Below are positions 56,636-64,000 of a stretch of 64,000 nucleotides of DNA, piece after piece. The DNA comes from Bacillus sp. (in: firmicutes). GTDB taxonomy: Bacteria; Bacillota; Bacilli; Bacillales; Bacillaceae. Where the stretch lies: contig JAPSLL010000014.1 of NCBI GenBank assembly GCA_031180805.1, positions 32,940-96,939 on the forward strand, read 5' to 3'. The stretch's first letter is position 1. Each line of letters starts with the position of its first letter. The position numbers and the translations under genes were made by a program. Under the pieces are notes generated by a model, which was not told where the DNA came from, ran no database searches, and worked only from the letters and a program-made list of their open reading frames with translations.

Positions 56636-56914
56636 GTTCACAAAGTTATTGGATATTACTGCATGGACATGAATTAAGCAACGAGAAAAAATCTTCTATT
56701 TTGATTTCTTTAATATATTAAAAAAGGTTGAATATTTAAGAGGATTTTGTTAGAAATAGAGAAGGGGTTTTGAATATCTCTCATTTTCGTTTAAAGTGTA
56801 AACGGTTTATTTCCAAAGACTTTCTTGGGATTATATGTTAAAATAGAAAAACTTGCACTTTTCACAAAATCTATTCACAATTTCGACAAAAATACTTCAT
56901 GATTTGTTCACAAA
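56636..56914. promoter_or_regulatory. four ResD-like TTTGTGAA boxes
   Basis: On the reverse strand TTTGTGAA-type boxes occur as TTTGTGAAC at 56644-56636, TTTGTGAAA at 56868-56860, ATTGTGAAT at 56881-56873 and TTTGTGAAC at 56914-56906. ResD of B. subtilis, the response regulator for respiration genes, activates ctaA and other respiratory genes and binds TTTGTGAAT-like sites. The first box is placed near the ctaA promoter; the other three lie upstream of ctaC. Assignment to ResD is inference. Confidence 0.5.
56797..56810 (+). promoter_or_regulatory. cre-like half-conserved site upstream of ctaC
   Basis: TGTAAACGGTTTAT matches the CcpA consensus at 11 of 14 positions, with the full left half TGTAAACG. 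In B. subtilis caa3 oxidase genes are under glucose repression, so a CcpA site is expected. Confidence 0.35.
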
Positions 56915-57298
56915 TTAAGTGAGAAGTATGTTTTAATATCTAGAGGACTATTTTAAAAAGCATAGAATTTATAGTAAGTGCAACCGCCTTCATTTTGTTG
57001 AAGTTATAGTCTTTTTTTCTGAAATGATTTTTACTGTTTGTTTTGGTATTAGTACATAAAGGTTATTTGGATAGTCTACTGATTAGCAGGCATGATAATG
57101 GTAAGTTAAAGTTTATTTGGCAATTGATAAAAATAGTGAGAGTCCTACTTATTCTTTTATTAAATATTATTTATTAGTGGTGTATTAACCGCTATTTAGT
57201 TTGAAATTCTTTCTTAAAAAGAATTTATTAATAAATAAGTTCCTTACTAAAGTATTATAGGAATTTTTAAATTACTGAAAGAGGGGTTTGATTTAGCT

Positions 57299-58405
57299 AT
57301 GAGAAAAAGGCTGACAAAATGGCGTCTATTATCCTTATTTGCGGCATTGACGCTTGTCCTAGCCGGCTGTGGTGAACCGTTTCTTTCCACGCTTCAACCT
57401 GCTGGTGAGGTAGCGGATATGCAATATGACCTTATGGTGTTAAGTACACTTATAATGGTTGTTGTCATTGCAGTCGTAACGGTAATCTTCATCTATGTAG
57501 TCGTAAAATTCCGTCGACGCAAAGGTGAAGAAAACAATATTCCTGTTCAAGTTGAAGGGAATCATAAGCTAGAAATCATTTGGACTGTTATTCCTATTCT
57601 ATTATTACTTGTCTTGACAGTCCCAGTTGTCTCTGCAACATTTAAGCTTGCTGATGTAGATGCAATTGAGGATAAAAATCGTAAACCTGAAGATGCCATC
57701 GTCGTTAATGTACGAGCAAATCTTTATTGGTGGGAATTCGAGTATGCTGATTATGGAGTTGTAACTAGCCAAGAGTTAGTTGTACCAACTGATGAAAAAG
57801 TTTACTTTAACTTAGAATCAAATCAAGATGAGGTAAAACACTCATTCTGGATTCCATCAATTGGCGGAAAAATGGATACAAATGTTGATTCAAATATCGA
57901 AAAAGGAACAAATGTCAACCAAATGTGGTTAAAGTTTGATTCCAAACGTGCTGATCAAGCTGGGGAATATTTTTATGGGAAGTGTGCTGAGCTTTGTGGA
58001 CCATCACACGCATTAATGGACTTTAAAGTAAAAGCCATTTCTAGAGAAGAATTTGACCAATGGATCTCGGAAATGGAAAATAGTAAAGCTGTTGCAACAA
58101 CAGATTTAGCGAAGCAAGGTGAGCAATTGTTTGAAGAAAAAGGATGTATTTCATGTCATGCTGTAACACCTATGGACGAACGTCCTGCTGCAGCTCGAAC
58201 AGCTCCGAACTTGGCAACTTTTGGTGAGCGTTCTACAGTTGCTGGAGTATTGAAACATAATGAAGAGAGCATCCGCAATTGGTTAAAAGACCCTGAAGCT
58301 TATAAGCCAGCTAATAAAATGACTGGTACTTATCCAGAGCTAAATGATGAAGAGCTTGATGCATTAACTGAATATTTAATGGGGTTAAAAGTTACTAGTA
58401 ATTAA
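57299..58405 (+). CDS. ctaC: cytochrome caa3 oxidase subunit II with cytochrome c domain
   Basis: 368 residues. Lipoprotein signal ends LAGC (Cys 24); two membrane helices (about 45-72 and 95-118); the CuA domain has CAELCGPSHALM with Cys 229 and Cys 233; the C-terminal cytochrome c domain has CISCH at 283-287 and the Met ligand in NKMTG near 342. It accepts electrons through its own heme c. First gene of the oxidase operon; ATG behind GAGAGGGG. Confidence 0.96.
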   Translation: MRKRLTKWRLLSLFAALTLVLAGCGEPFLSTLQPAGEVADMQYDLMVLSTLIMVVVIAVVTVIFIYVVVKFRRRKGEENNIPVQVEGNHKLEIIWTVIPILLLLVLTVPVVSATFKLADVDAIEDKNRKPEDAIVVNVRANLYWWEFEYADYGVVTSQELVVPTDEKVYFNLESNQDEVKHSFWIPSIGGKMDTNVDSNIEKGTNVNQMWLKFDSKRADQAGEYFYGKCAELCGPSHALMDFKVKAISREEFDQWISEMENSKAVATTDLAKQGEQLFEEKGCISCHAVTPMDERPAAARTAPNLATFGERSTVAGVLKHNEESIRNWLKDPEAYKPANKMTGTYPELNDEELDALTEYLMGLKVTSN

Positions 58406-58443
58406 GTAGATATTACTCTGTAAAAGAAAAGGGAGGTAACACT

Positions 58444-60309
58444 GTGAGCACGTTGACTCAGAAAAAAGGGGTAGGTGCAGTCTTATGGGATTATTTAACA
58501 ACCGTTGACCATAAGAAAATCGCTATCCTTTACCTGATAGCCGGTGGCTTCTTCTTCCTTGTTGGTGGATTAGAAGCATTGCTGATCCGCATTCAGCTAG
58601 CAATTCCGAATAATGATTTTGTTAGTGCTGGTGTATATAACGAAATTTTAACTATGCACGGAACTACAATGATCTTCCTAGCTGCAATGCCTTTATTGTT
58701 CGCACTAATGAATGCCGTAGTACCATTACAAATTGGTGCTCGTGACGTTGCATTTCCATTTTTAAACTCGTTAGGTTTTTGGTTGTTCTTCTTTGGAGGA
58801 GTTTTCTTAAACCTAAGTTGGTTTTTAGATGGAGCACCTGACGCTGGTTGGACTTCTTATGCATCTTTAGCAATACAATCTGAAGGCCATGGCGTTGATT
58901 TTTATTTACTAGGGCTACAAGTATCCGGTCTAGGGACACTTATAGCTGGTATTAACTTTTTAGTTACAATCATTAACATGAGAGCACCGGGAATGACTTA
59001 TATGCGCATGCCGTTGTTCACATGGACAACTTTTGTAGCATCAGCACTTATTTTATTTGCTTTCCCTGCACTTACAGTAGGTTTAGCATTATTAATGTTT
59101 GATCGTTTATTTGGAACTGCATTCTTTGATGCAGGTCTTGGAGGAAACACTGTTATTTATGAACATTTATTCTGGATTTTCGGTCATCCAGAGGTATACA
59201 TCTTGGTTTTGCCAGCATTTGGAATTTTCTCTGACATTTTACCGGTATTTTCAAGAAAACGTCTGTTCGGATACTCATCAATGGTATTTGCAACAGTATT
59301 AATTGGATTTTTAGGATTCATGGTTTGGGCCCACCATATGTTTACAACTGGTTTAGGTCCAATTGCAAATGCGATATTCGCTGTCGCTACAATGGCGATT
59401 GCTGTACCAACTGGAATTAAGATTTTTAACTGGCTTTTCACAATTTGGGGTGGATCGATTAAATTTACCTCTCCGATGCTTTGGTCAGTAGCTTTTATAC
59501 CTTCATTCGTCATGGGTGGGGTAACAGGAGTAATGCTTGCAGCAGCAGCGGCTGACTATCAATACCATGATACTTATTTCGTTGTTGCCCATTTTCACTA
59601 CGTAATTGTTGGTGGGGTTGTGTTCTCAATATTTGCCGGTACCGTTTATTGGTGGCCAAAAATGTTCGGTAAAATGTTAAATGAGTTTTTGAATAAAGTT
59701 ACGTTTGTATTTTTCTTTATAGGTTTCCATTTAACATTCTTTATTCAACATTTCCTTGGTCTATGGGGGATGCCACGTCGAATATTTACATTCTTACCAG
59801 GTCAAGGCTTAGATATGGCAAACTTTGTAAGTACAGTTGGAGCATTCTTTATGGCAGTAGCAACCATCATTTTATTGATTAACATCATTTACACTTCAAT
59901 TAAGGGAGACAAGGTTGGAGATGATCCTTGGGGTGATGGTCGTACACTTGAGTGGGCGGTTGCTTCACCTCCAGCGGAATATAACTTTAAACAAACTCCA
60001 CTTGTACGTGGTTTAGATGCATTATGGGTAGAAAAAATGGCAGGAAATAAAGGGATGACTCCTGCAGAGCCGCTAGGTGATATTCATATGCCAAACGGAT
60101 CAATCTTACCATTTATTATGTCTTTAGGATTATTCGTTGCATCATTTGGATTACTTTACCGCGAAGACTATGGTTGGGCATTCCCGCTAATCATTGTTGG
60201 CTTTATTATTACTTTCGGTGCAATGTTCTTCCGCTCAATAATTGATGATCATGGATACCATATCCATAAAGAAGATTTACTTAAGGAAGAAAAAGGAGGG
60301 AAAGCATAA
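58444..60309 (+). CDS. ctaD: cytochrome caa3 oxidase subunit I
   Basis: 621 residues, heme-copper oxidase type A. The CuB His-Tyr motif is in GHPEVYILVLPAFG near residue 250; AHHMF near 300 gives two further CuB His residues; YFVVAHFHYVI near 385 gives the heme a3 and heme a His ligands. About 14 membrane helices. It reduces oxygen and pumps protons. GTG start behind AAGGGAGG. Its stop codon overlaps the ctaE start by one base. Confidence 0.96.
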   Translation: MSTLTQKKGVGAVLWDYLTTVDHKKIAILYLIAGGFFFLVGGLEALLIRIQLAIPNNDFVSAGVYNEILTMHGTTMIFLAAMPLLFALMNAVVPLQIGARDVAFPFLNSLGFWLFFFGGVFLNLSWFLDGAPDAGWTSYASLAIQSEGHGVDFYLLGLQVSGLGTLIAGINFLVTIINMRAPGMTYMRMPLFTWTTFVASALILFAFPALTVGLALLMFDRLFGTAFFDAGLGGNTVIYEHLFWIFGHPEVYILVLPAFGIFSDILPVFSRKRLFGYSSMVFATVLIGFLGFMVWAHHMFTTGLGPIANAIFAVATMAIAVPTGIKIFNWLFTIWGGSIKFTSPMLWSVAFIPSFVMGGVTGVMLAAAAADYQYHDTYFVVAHFHYVIVGGVVFSIFAGTVYWWPKMFGKMLNEFLNKVTFVFFFIGFHLTFFIQHFLGLWGMPRRIFTFLPGQGLDMANFVSTVGAFFMAVATIILLINIIYTSIKGDKVGDDPWGDGRTLEWAVASPPAEYNFKQTPLVRGLDALWVEKMAGNKGMTPAEPLGDIHMPNGSILPFIMSLGLFVASFGLLYREDYGWAFPLIIVGFIITFGAMFFRSIIDDHGYHIHKEDLLKEEKGGKA

Positions 60310-60935
60310 TGGCAAATGTTGAAGATAAGTTAACAGCTGAAAATTTTCCGGCATCGCCTGAAAAAGCTACCCTCGAAGGTAAAAATAAATTTACAGGTTT
60401 TTGGTTGTTCCTAGGAGGAGAGACAGTACTTTTTGCTAGTCTCTTCGCAACATTCTTAGCATTAAGAGAATCCTCTGCAGGAGGGGCAACAACACAAGAA
60501 CTATTTGATATACCATTGACTTTTGCGGCAACAATGCTGCTTTTGACATCAAGTTTAACTAGTGTTTACGCAATGTACCATATGAAAAATTTTAATTTTG
60601 GCAAAATGCAATTGTGGATGATTATTACCGTACTATTAGGATTAGCTTTCCTTATTTTGGAAATATATGAGTTTAATCATTATGTACATCATTTTGAATT
60701 TACAATTACTAGTAGTGCTCTTGGCTCTGCCTTTTACACATTGGTTGGAACACATGGAATGCACGTAGCTTTCGGTTTGTTATGGATCACTACTTTAATT
60801 GTTCGCAACGCAAAACGTGGCTTAAGCTTGTATAATGCACCAAAATATTACGTTGCAAGCTTATATTGGCATTTTATCGACGTTGTATGGGTATTCATCT
60901 TTACAATTGTATACTTAATGGGAATGGTGGGATAA
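60309..60935 (+). CDS. ctaE: cytochrome caa3 oxidase subunit III
   Basis: 208 residues with five membrane helices, typical short bacterial subunit III (GFWLFLGGETVLFASLFATF, GTHGMHVAFGL, YWHFIDVVWVFIF). The conserved Glu/His residues (HGMHV and WHFIDVVW) are present. It supports proton uptake and stability of the complex. It overlaps ctaD by one base. Confidence 0.95.
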   Translation: MANVEDKLTAENFPASPEKATLEGKNKFTGFWLFLGGETVLFASLFATFLALRESSAGGATTQELFDIPLTFAATMLLLTSSLTSVYAMYHMKNFNFGKMQLWMIITVLLGLAFLILEIYEFNHYVHHFEFTITSSALGSAFYTLVGTHGMHVAFGLLWITTLIVRNAKRGLSLYNAPKYYVASLYWHFIDVVWVFIFTIVYLMGMVG

Positions 60936-60939
60936 TTTG

Positions 60940-61272
60940 ATGGCAAATAATCATAATTCAACAAACCCAAAAGTAGATTTAGTTTATCGCCGTAAGAAAA
61001 ATGCTGAAGAAATGAAACATCAAGTAATTACTTTCGGTATGATGATTTTCTTGACGATTGTTGCATTTATCGCTGTTGGATATGATGGAATTGGTGAATG
61101 GTTTAAAGTTCCATTTATAATCACACTTGCAGTAATTCAGGTCATTTTCCAACTTTATTATTTTATGCATATGAGTCATAAAGGGCATGAAATGTCCGCT
61201 CTATTCCTGTTCTCAGGTGTATTTGTAGCTGCGTTAACGGTTTTGGCTTTTACTACAATTATTTGGTGGTAA
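60940..61272 (+). CDS. ctaF: cytochrome caa3 oxidase subunit IV
   Basis: 110 residues, three membrane helices, starting MANNHNSTNPKVDLVYRRKKNAEEM, which follows the B. subtilis CtaF pattern. ATG 60940 is preferred over TTG 60937; GGTGGGA lies upstream. It begins a few bases after ctaE and is the last gene before the operon terminator. Confidence 0.93.
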   Translation: MANNHNSTNPKVDLVYRRKKNAEEMKHQVITFGMMIFLTIVAFIAVGYDGIGEWFKVPFIITLAVIQVIFQLYYFMHMSHKGHEMSALFLFSGVFVAALTVLAFTTIIWW

Positions 61273-61283
61273 TGAATTAATTT

Positions 61284-61316
61284 AAGAGCAATTAGCTTCT
61301 TGCTAATTGCTCTTTT
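61284..61316 (+). terminator. terminator after ctaF
   Basis: AAGAGCAATTAGC pairs with GCTAATTGCTCTT, 5-nt loop, then TT. It separates ctaF from ctaG. Confidence 0.85.
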
Positions 61317-61454
61317 CATTACATTCAAAGCTTTCTATGGAATAAGCTTAGGATGTATGTGTTCCAGGATTTTGTCAAAGATCGTTCATTGATAGTGAAA
61401 GTTTGGAAGTGTATAATATTTTTGAAGGACTAGCGTTAAGGAGCTGAAAAGTTA

Positions 61455-62357
61455 ATGGGCTTTGAAATATTTGGATTTCGTGCGTTGTGGAGTCCTTATT
61501 ATTTATCTGTAATGGTTTTACTCTTGGTTTTATATTTTATGATTATTGGACCATGGAGATCGAAATTTAAGGATAGTTCACCTGTTTCAACAAAGCAGCA
61601 AATTTTATTTGTTTCTGGGATTGTTGCCTTATACATAAGTAAAGGAAGTCCTGTTGATTTACTTGGGCATATTATGTTTAGTGCACATATGACACAAATG
61701 GCTATTTTATATTTGATTGTACCACCTTTACTTATCTTAGGGATTCCAGATTGGTTATGGAAATCTGTCCTGTATCGTCCTATTATTAAGCCGGTATTCA
61801 AGTTTTTCACAAAACCAATTCTCGCTCTAATTGTATTTAATGGTGTATTTTCAGTCTATCATATTCCATTAGTTTTTGATTTTGTAAAAACGGAACCGCT
61901 TTATCATGCATTAATGACGACGATTATCTTTATAGCTGCTATATTTATGTGGCTGCCATTGCTCAATACCCTACAGGAATGGAATTCGCTTTCCGGGATA
62001 AAAAAAATGGGGTATATTTTTGCAGATGGTGTATTATTAACTCCAGCATGTGCATTAATTATTTTTTCGCCTGATCCACTTTACCTAACATATTCTGACC
62101 CACAAGCGTGGATCAATGCTTTACATTTATGTGTGCCAGGGGATATGCTTGCAGGGTTAAATTTAACAGGTCCGGAAATGTTTAATACATTGCCATTAGT
62201 TGATGATCAGCAACTTGGCGGAGTACTTATGAAAATTATTCAAGAGATCGTATATGGTTCTATTTTAGCGTATGTCTTCTTTGAATGGGCGAGAAAAGAA
62301 CGTCTTAAAGATGAACTTGAATTACAGGAAGACTATAGACCTGAACCAATAAAATAA
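61455..62357 (+). CDS. ctaG: cytochrome oxidase assembly factor CtaG (caa3_CtaG)
   Basis: 300 residues with seven to eight membrane helices (FFTKPILALIVFNGVFSVYHIP, LLNTLQEW, PLVDDQQLGGVLMKII). This is the Bacillus-type CtaG, unrelated to the Cox11-type CtaG of proteobacteria, needed for caa3 oxidase activity, probably in CuB insertion. It has its own upstream gap of 182 bp containing the ctaF terminator, so it may be read through or have its own promoter. AAGGAG precedes the ATG. Confidence 0.93.
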   Translation: MGFEIFGFRALWSPYYLSVMVLLLVLYFMIIGPWRSKFKDSSPVSTKQQILFVSGIVALYISKGSPVDLLGHIMFSAHMTQMAILYLIVPPLLILGIPDWLWKSVLYRPIIKPVFKFFTKPILALIVFNGVFSVYHIPLVFDFVKTEPLYHALMTTIIFIAAIFMWLPLLNTLQEWNSLSGIKKMGYIFADGVLLTPACALIIFSPDPLYLTYSDPQAWINALHLCVPGDMLAGLNLTGPEMFNTLPLVDDQQLGGVLMKIIQEIVYGSILAYVFFEWARKERLKDELELQEDYRPEPIK

Positions 62358-62360
62358 AGA

Positions 62361-62400
62361 ACATTGGGCTGATTGAATTATTAATCAGTCCAATGTCTTT
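62361..62400 (+). terminator. intrinsic terminator of ctaG
   Basis: ACATTGGGCTGATT pairs with AATCAGTCCAATGT (G-T pairs), about 8-nt loop, then CTTTG; the U-tract is weak. Confidence 0.7.
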
Positions 62401-62590
62401 GCTACATAGGCTATGTTATTTTCAATCCTGACTTTTAGTATGTTCTTAATGAGAGATTCCTTTAGGATATAGTGCCATAAGTGTCAATGGGGAAACCCAG
62501 TAGATGTTAAGAGCGCCTAAACGTTAGATTAAGAACTGAAACAAACAGTCTTGAATAACATGGTCAATACATATAATGAGAGGATTGAAA

Positions 62591-63058
62591 ATGAATACAT
62601 CATTACCTTTATTGCCTACGATTAGTACTACTTTTATCGTTCTTAGTGCAATATTTGTTGCAATTGGCTGGTATTTAATTAAAATTAGAAAAATAGATTT
62701 ACATATAAAGGTTATGACCTTGGCAGCTATTTTTGCTGTTTTATTTTTCATCATTTACGCTTCACGAACAATCTTTATAGGGAATACAGCATTTGGTGGT
62801 CCTGAGAATATTAAAATATATTATACTTTGTTTTTAATATTTCATATTTCTTTAGCTACTATAGGAGCGGTATTAGGGATTATTTCTCTTATTACTGGTT
62901 ATAAAAAGAATTATGAGAAACATCGTAAAATTGGTCCCTTTACAAGTATTGTTTGGTTTCTAACTGGTATTACAGGAGTAGCAGTATATTTATTACTCTA
63001 TGTAATTTATCATGGAGGGGAAACAACCTCTGTAATTAAAGCAATCTTAGGGTTTTAA
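62591..63058 (+). CDS. DUF420 membrane protein, CtaM/YozB-like
   Basis: 155 residues from ATG 62591 (GAGAGG upstream; the ORF from 62576 starts on that site). Four membrane helices. ASRTIFIGNTAFGGP and FHISLATIGAVLG, with HRKIGPFTSIVWFLTGITGVAVYLLLY, are typical of DUF420. S. aureus CtaM and B. subtilis YozB belong here and are needed for maturation of heme A-containing oxidases. In B. subtilis yozB lies elsewhere, so its presence next to ctaG supports an assembly role here. Confidence 0.85.
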   Translation: MNTSLPLLPTISTTFIVLSAIFVAIGWYLIKIRKIDLHIKVMTLAAIFAVLFFIIYASRTIFIGNTAFGGPENIKIYYTLFLIFHISLATIGAVLGIISLITGYKKNYEKHRKIGPFTSIVWFLTGITGVAVYLLLYVIYHGGETTSVIKAILGF

Positions 63059-63068
63059 ACATAATTTT

Positions 63069-63107
63069 AAGGTGGTAAAGAATAAGATATTCTATACCAC
63101 CTTTTTT
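63069..63107 (+). terminator. intrinsic terminator after the DUF420 gene
   Basis: AAGGTGGTA pairs with TACCACCTT; an inner AGAAT/ATTCT pair extends the stem; six T residues follow. Confidence 0.87.
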
Positions 63108-63302
63108 AATGTTTTTTTAGGTGAAGGAAAGTTGTCGGTATGCATATGAAATCGGTTAGTTGAAAATTAGGAAACACACCAAGCAATAACGTTTAACTTA
63201 TTACATTAGCAATAAAATTACAGATCAACCAATGATATTTAAATTGGTTTCATTCGTAACTCTTTTTATGATCGTCATATCAATAAGAGGGGAGAGAATG
63301 TA

Positions 63303-63821
63303 TTGATTGAAATTTTAACTAATCGGTTAATGCTTATTCCTTGCTCATTGGATATTGCAAAATCGTTAGTATTTCATCGAAAAGAATTGGAACAGAGATC
63401 ACCAATAGAGTTTCCATTAAATTGGCCATCACCTTATGTTAAAGGTTTTCTTCCATACTACATTGAATGTTTAGAAAAAACGGATGAAGAAAGTTATGAG
63501 TGTGGTCTTTGGCTAATTATTAAGTTTGAAGAAAAGAAAATAATTGGTGATATATTAATGCAAGGTAAGCCAAATAAGGAAGGCATTGTAGAACTATCTT
63601 ATCATGTAGATGAATTGTATAGTGATGAAAGTATTGCATATGAAGCTGTAGATGCATTTATTGATTGGTTAACTTATCATAAGTCGGTTAAAAAAGTGAT
63701 TATGGAATGTTCAATTGCACAAAATCAAGCAATTCGTTTATTTAACAGATTAGGGATGATCTGTTCAAAAAAAGATGGTGAAATCTTAGTTTGGGAAATT
63801 CAGAAAAAGGATTTGCAATAA
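63303..63821 (+). CDS. GNAT family N-acetyltransferase (RimL/RimJ type)
   Basis: 172 residues. It starts MIEILTNRLMLIPC, the usual N-terminus of GNAT_3 enzymes, and has an IIGDILMQG strand near 80 and SIAQNQAIRLFNRLGM near 145, the acetyl-CoA-binding C-terminal part. Motif A is poorly conserved (no clear QxxGxG/A), so activity should be tested rather than assumed. TTG start behind AGAGGGGAG. Substrate unknown. The 244-bp upstream gap holds only the terminator above. Confidence 0.75.
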   Translation: MIEILTNRLMLIPCSLDIAKSLVFHRKELEQRSPIEFPLNWPSPYVKGFLPYYIECLEKTDEESYECGLWLIIKFEEKKIIGDILMQGKPNKEGIVELSYHVDELYSDESIAYEAVDAFIDWLTYHKSVKKVIMECSIAQNQAIRLFNRLGMICSKKDGEILVWEIQKKDLQ

Positions 63822-63863
63822 TTTTTGTAGAACGTATTGAACGAAATATGTAACTATTAGGAA

Positions 63864-63904
63864 AACAATAAAAAAGCAAAGGGAATCTTTGCTTTTTTAT
63901 TGTT
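63864..63904 (+). terminator. intrinsic terminator after the GNAT gene
   Basis: A perfect 18-bp stem, AACAATAAAAAAGCAAAG with its complement, 5-nt loop; T-runs on both strands. The last 96 bp of the window after it show no gene. Confidence 0.9.
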
Positions 63905-64000
63905 CAGATAATGGTGAAAAGTAGTATAATTGCTTGCAACATCTTTAATCCCTGAGTCACATCCCTAATACGTTTCTACCAGAGCTAATCGCTTACAATA

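Larger units (their letters stand above)
56535..57298. other. 764-bp gene-free region between ctaA and ctaC
   Basis: In B. subtilis ctaB occupies this position. I see no ORF or remnant of it. The region holds ResD-like boxes, a cre-like site and promoters (listed separately). After 56920 a -10 TATAGT (56970-56975) could serve ctaC, then CTTCATTTTGTTGAAG with a run of seven T nearby (about 56991-57017), a weak terminator-like hairpin within a leader of about 320 nt. The rest is AT-rich without clear structure. Confidence 0.55.

Overview
The window is AT-rich chromosomal DNA from a member of the Bacillaceae (Bacillus in the broad sense). This rests on strong AGGAGG-type ribosome binding sites, many TTG and GTG starts, Firmicute-only proteins (YlaN, RpoY/epsilon, SR1P, YktA/YktB, YlaH-L, MreBH) and gene order. 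From about 6 kb to 62 kb the order follows the known Bacillus subtilis 168 block yknWXYZ - fru - sipT - ykpA - ampS - ykpC - mreBH - ktrC - rnjA - rpoY - defB - ykyA - pdhABCD - slp - SR1 - speA - yktA - yktB - suhB - ylaF - typA - ylaHIJKL - ylaN - ftsW - ctaA - ctaCDEFG. I see no rRNA, tRNA, CRISPR array, prophage or insertion sequence.

Layout. 0-2.1 kb: the end of a YesU-like DUF1961 gene, a NodB-type deacetylase and a YesL-like DUF624 membrane protein, probably the tail of a polysaccharide-use cluster. 2.4-6 kb: a heterodimeric ABC exporter. 6-9.8 kb: yknWXYZ behind a clear sigma-W promoter. 10-13 kb: fruK-fruA with no fruR, behind a sigma-A promoter followed by a cre-like site. 13.4-18.1 kb: signal peptidase I, a DUF4349 lipoprotein, a small membrane protein, a DinB-like protein, an APH-type kinase and a CPBP protease. 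18.4-26.2 kb: ABC-F protein YkpA, an OmpA-like lipoprotein, a CobW GTPase, AmpS, an acyl-CoA dehydrogenase, the 45-residue YkpC and MreBH. 26.5-33.8 kb: RecQ, an AbrB-type membrane protein, KtrC, RNase J1 with RNA polymerase epsilon, a possible 23-residue basic peptide, and peptide deformylase. 34.4-40.7 kb: YkyA and the pyruvate dehydrogenase operon. 41.2-45.4 kb: Slp-like lipoprotein, the dual-function RNA SR1 with SR1P, arginine decarboxylase, YktA, YktB. 45.6-55.4 kb: small proteins, inositol monophosphatase, GNAT, TypA, the yla genes and FtsW. 55.6-63.8 kb: heme A synthase opposite the caa3 oxidase genes, a CtaM-like DUF420 protein and a GNAT acetyltransferase.

Functional links. Central carbon metabolism (fructose uptake, pyruvate dehydrogenase, SR1P) and aerobic respiration (ctaA, ctaCDEFG, DUF420) sit with envelope genes (mreBH, ftsW, sip, lipoproteins) and RNA/ribosome genes (rnjA, rpoY, typA, def). 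The window is mostly conserved core genome. The most interesting parts are small or non-coding: SR1/SR1P, YkpC, the 23-residue ORF, several long structured hairpins, three degenerate copies of a Bacillus intergenic repeat, two related CTCAAAA hairpins, and a ctaA-ctaC region that lacks the usual ctaB and pycA. I found no convincing new multi-gene system.
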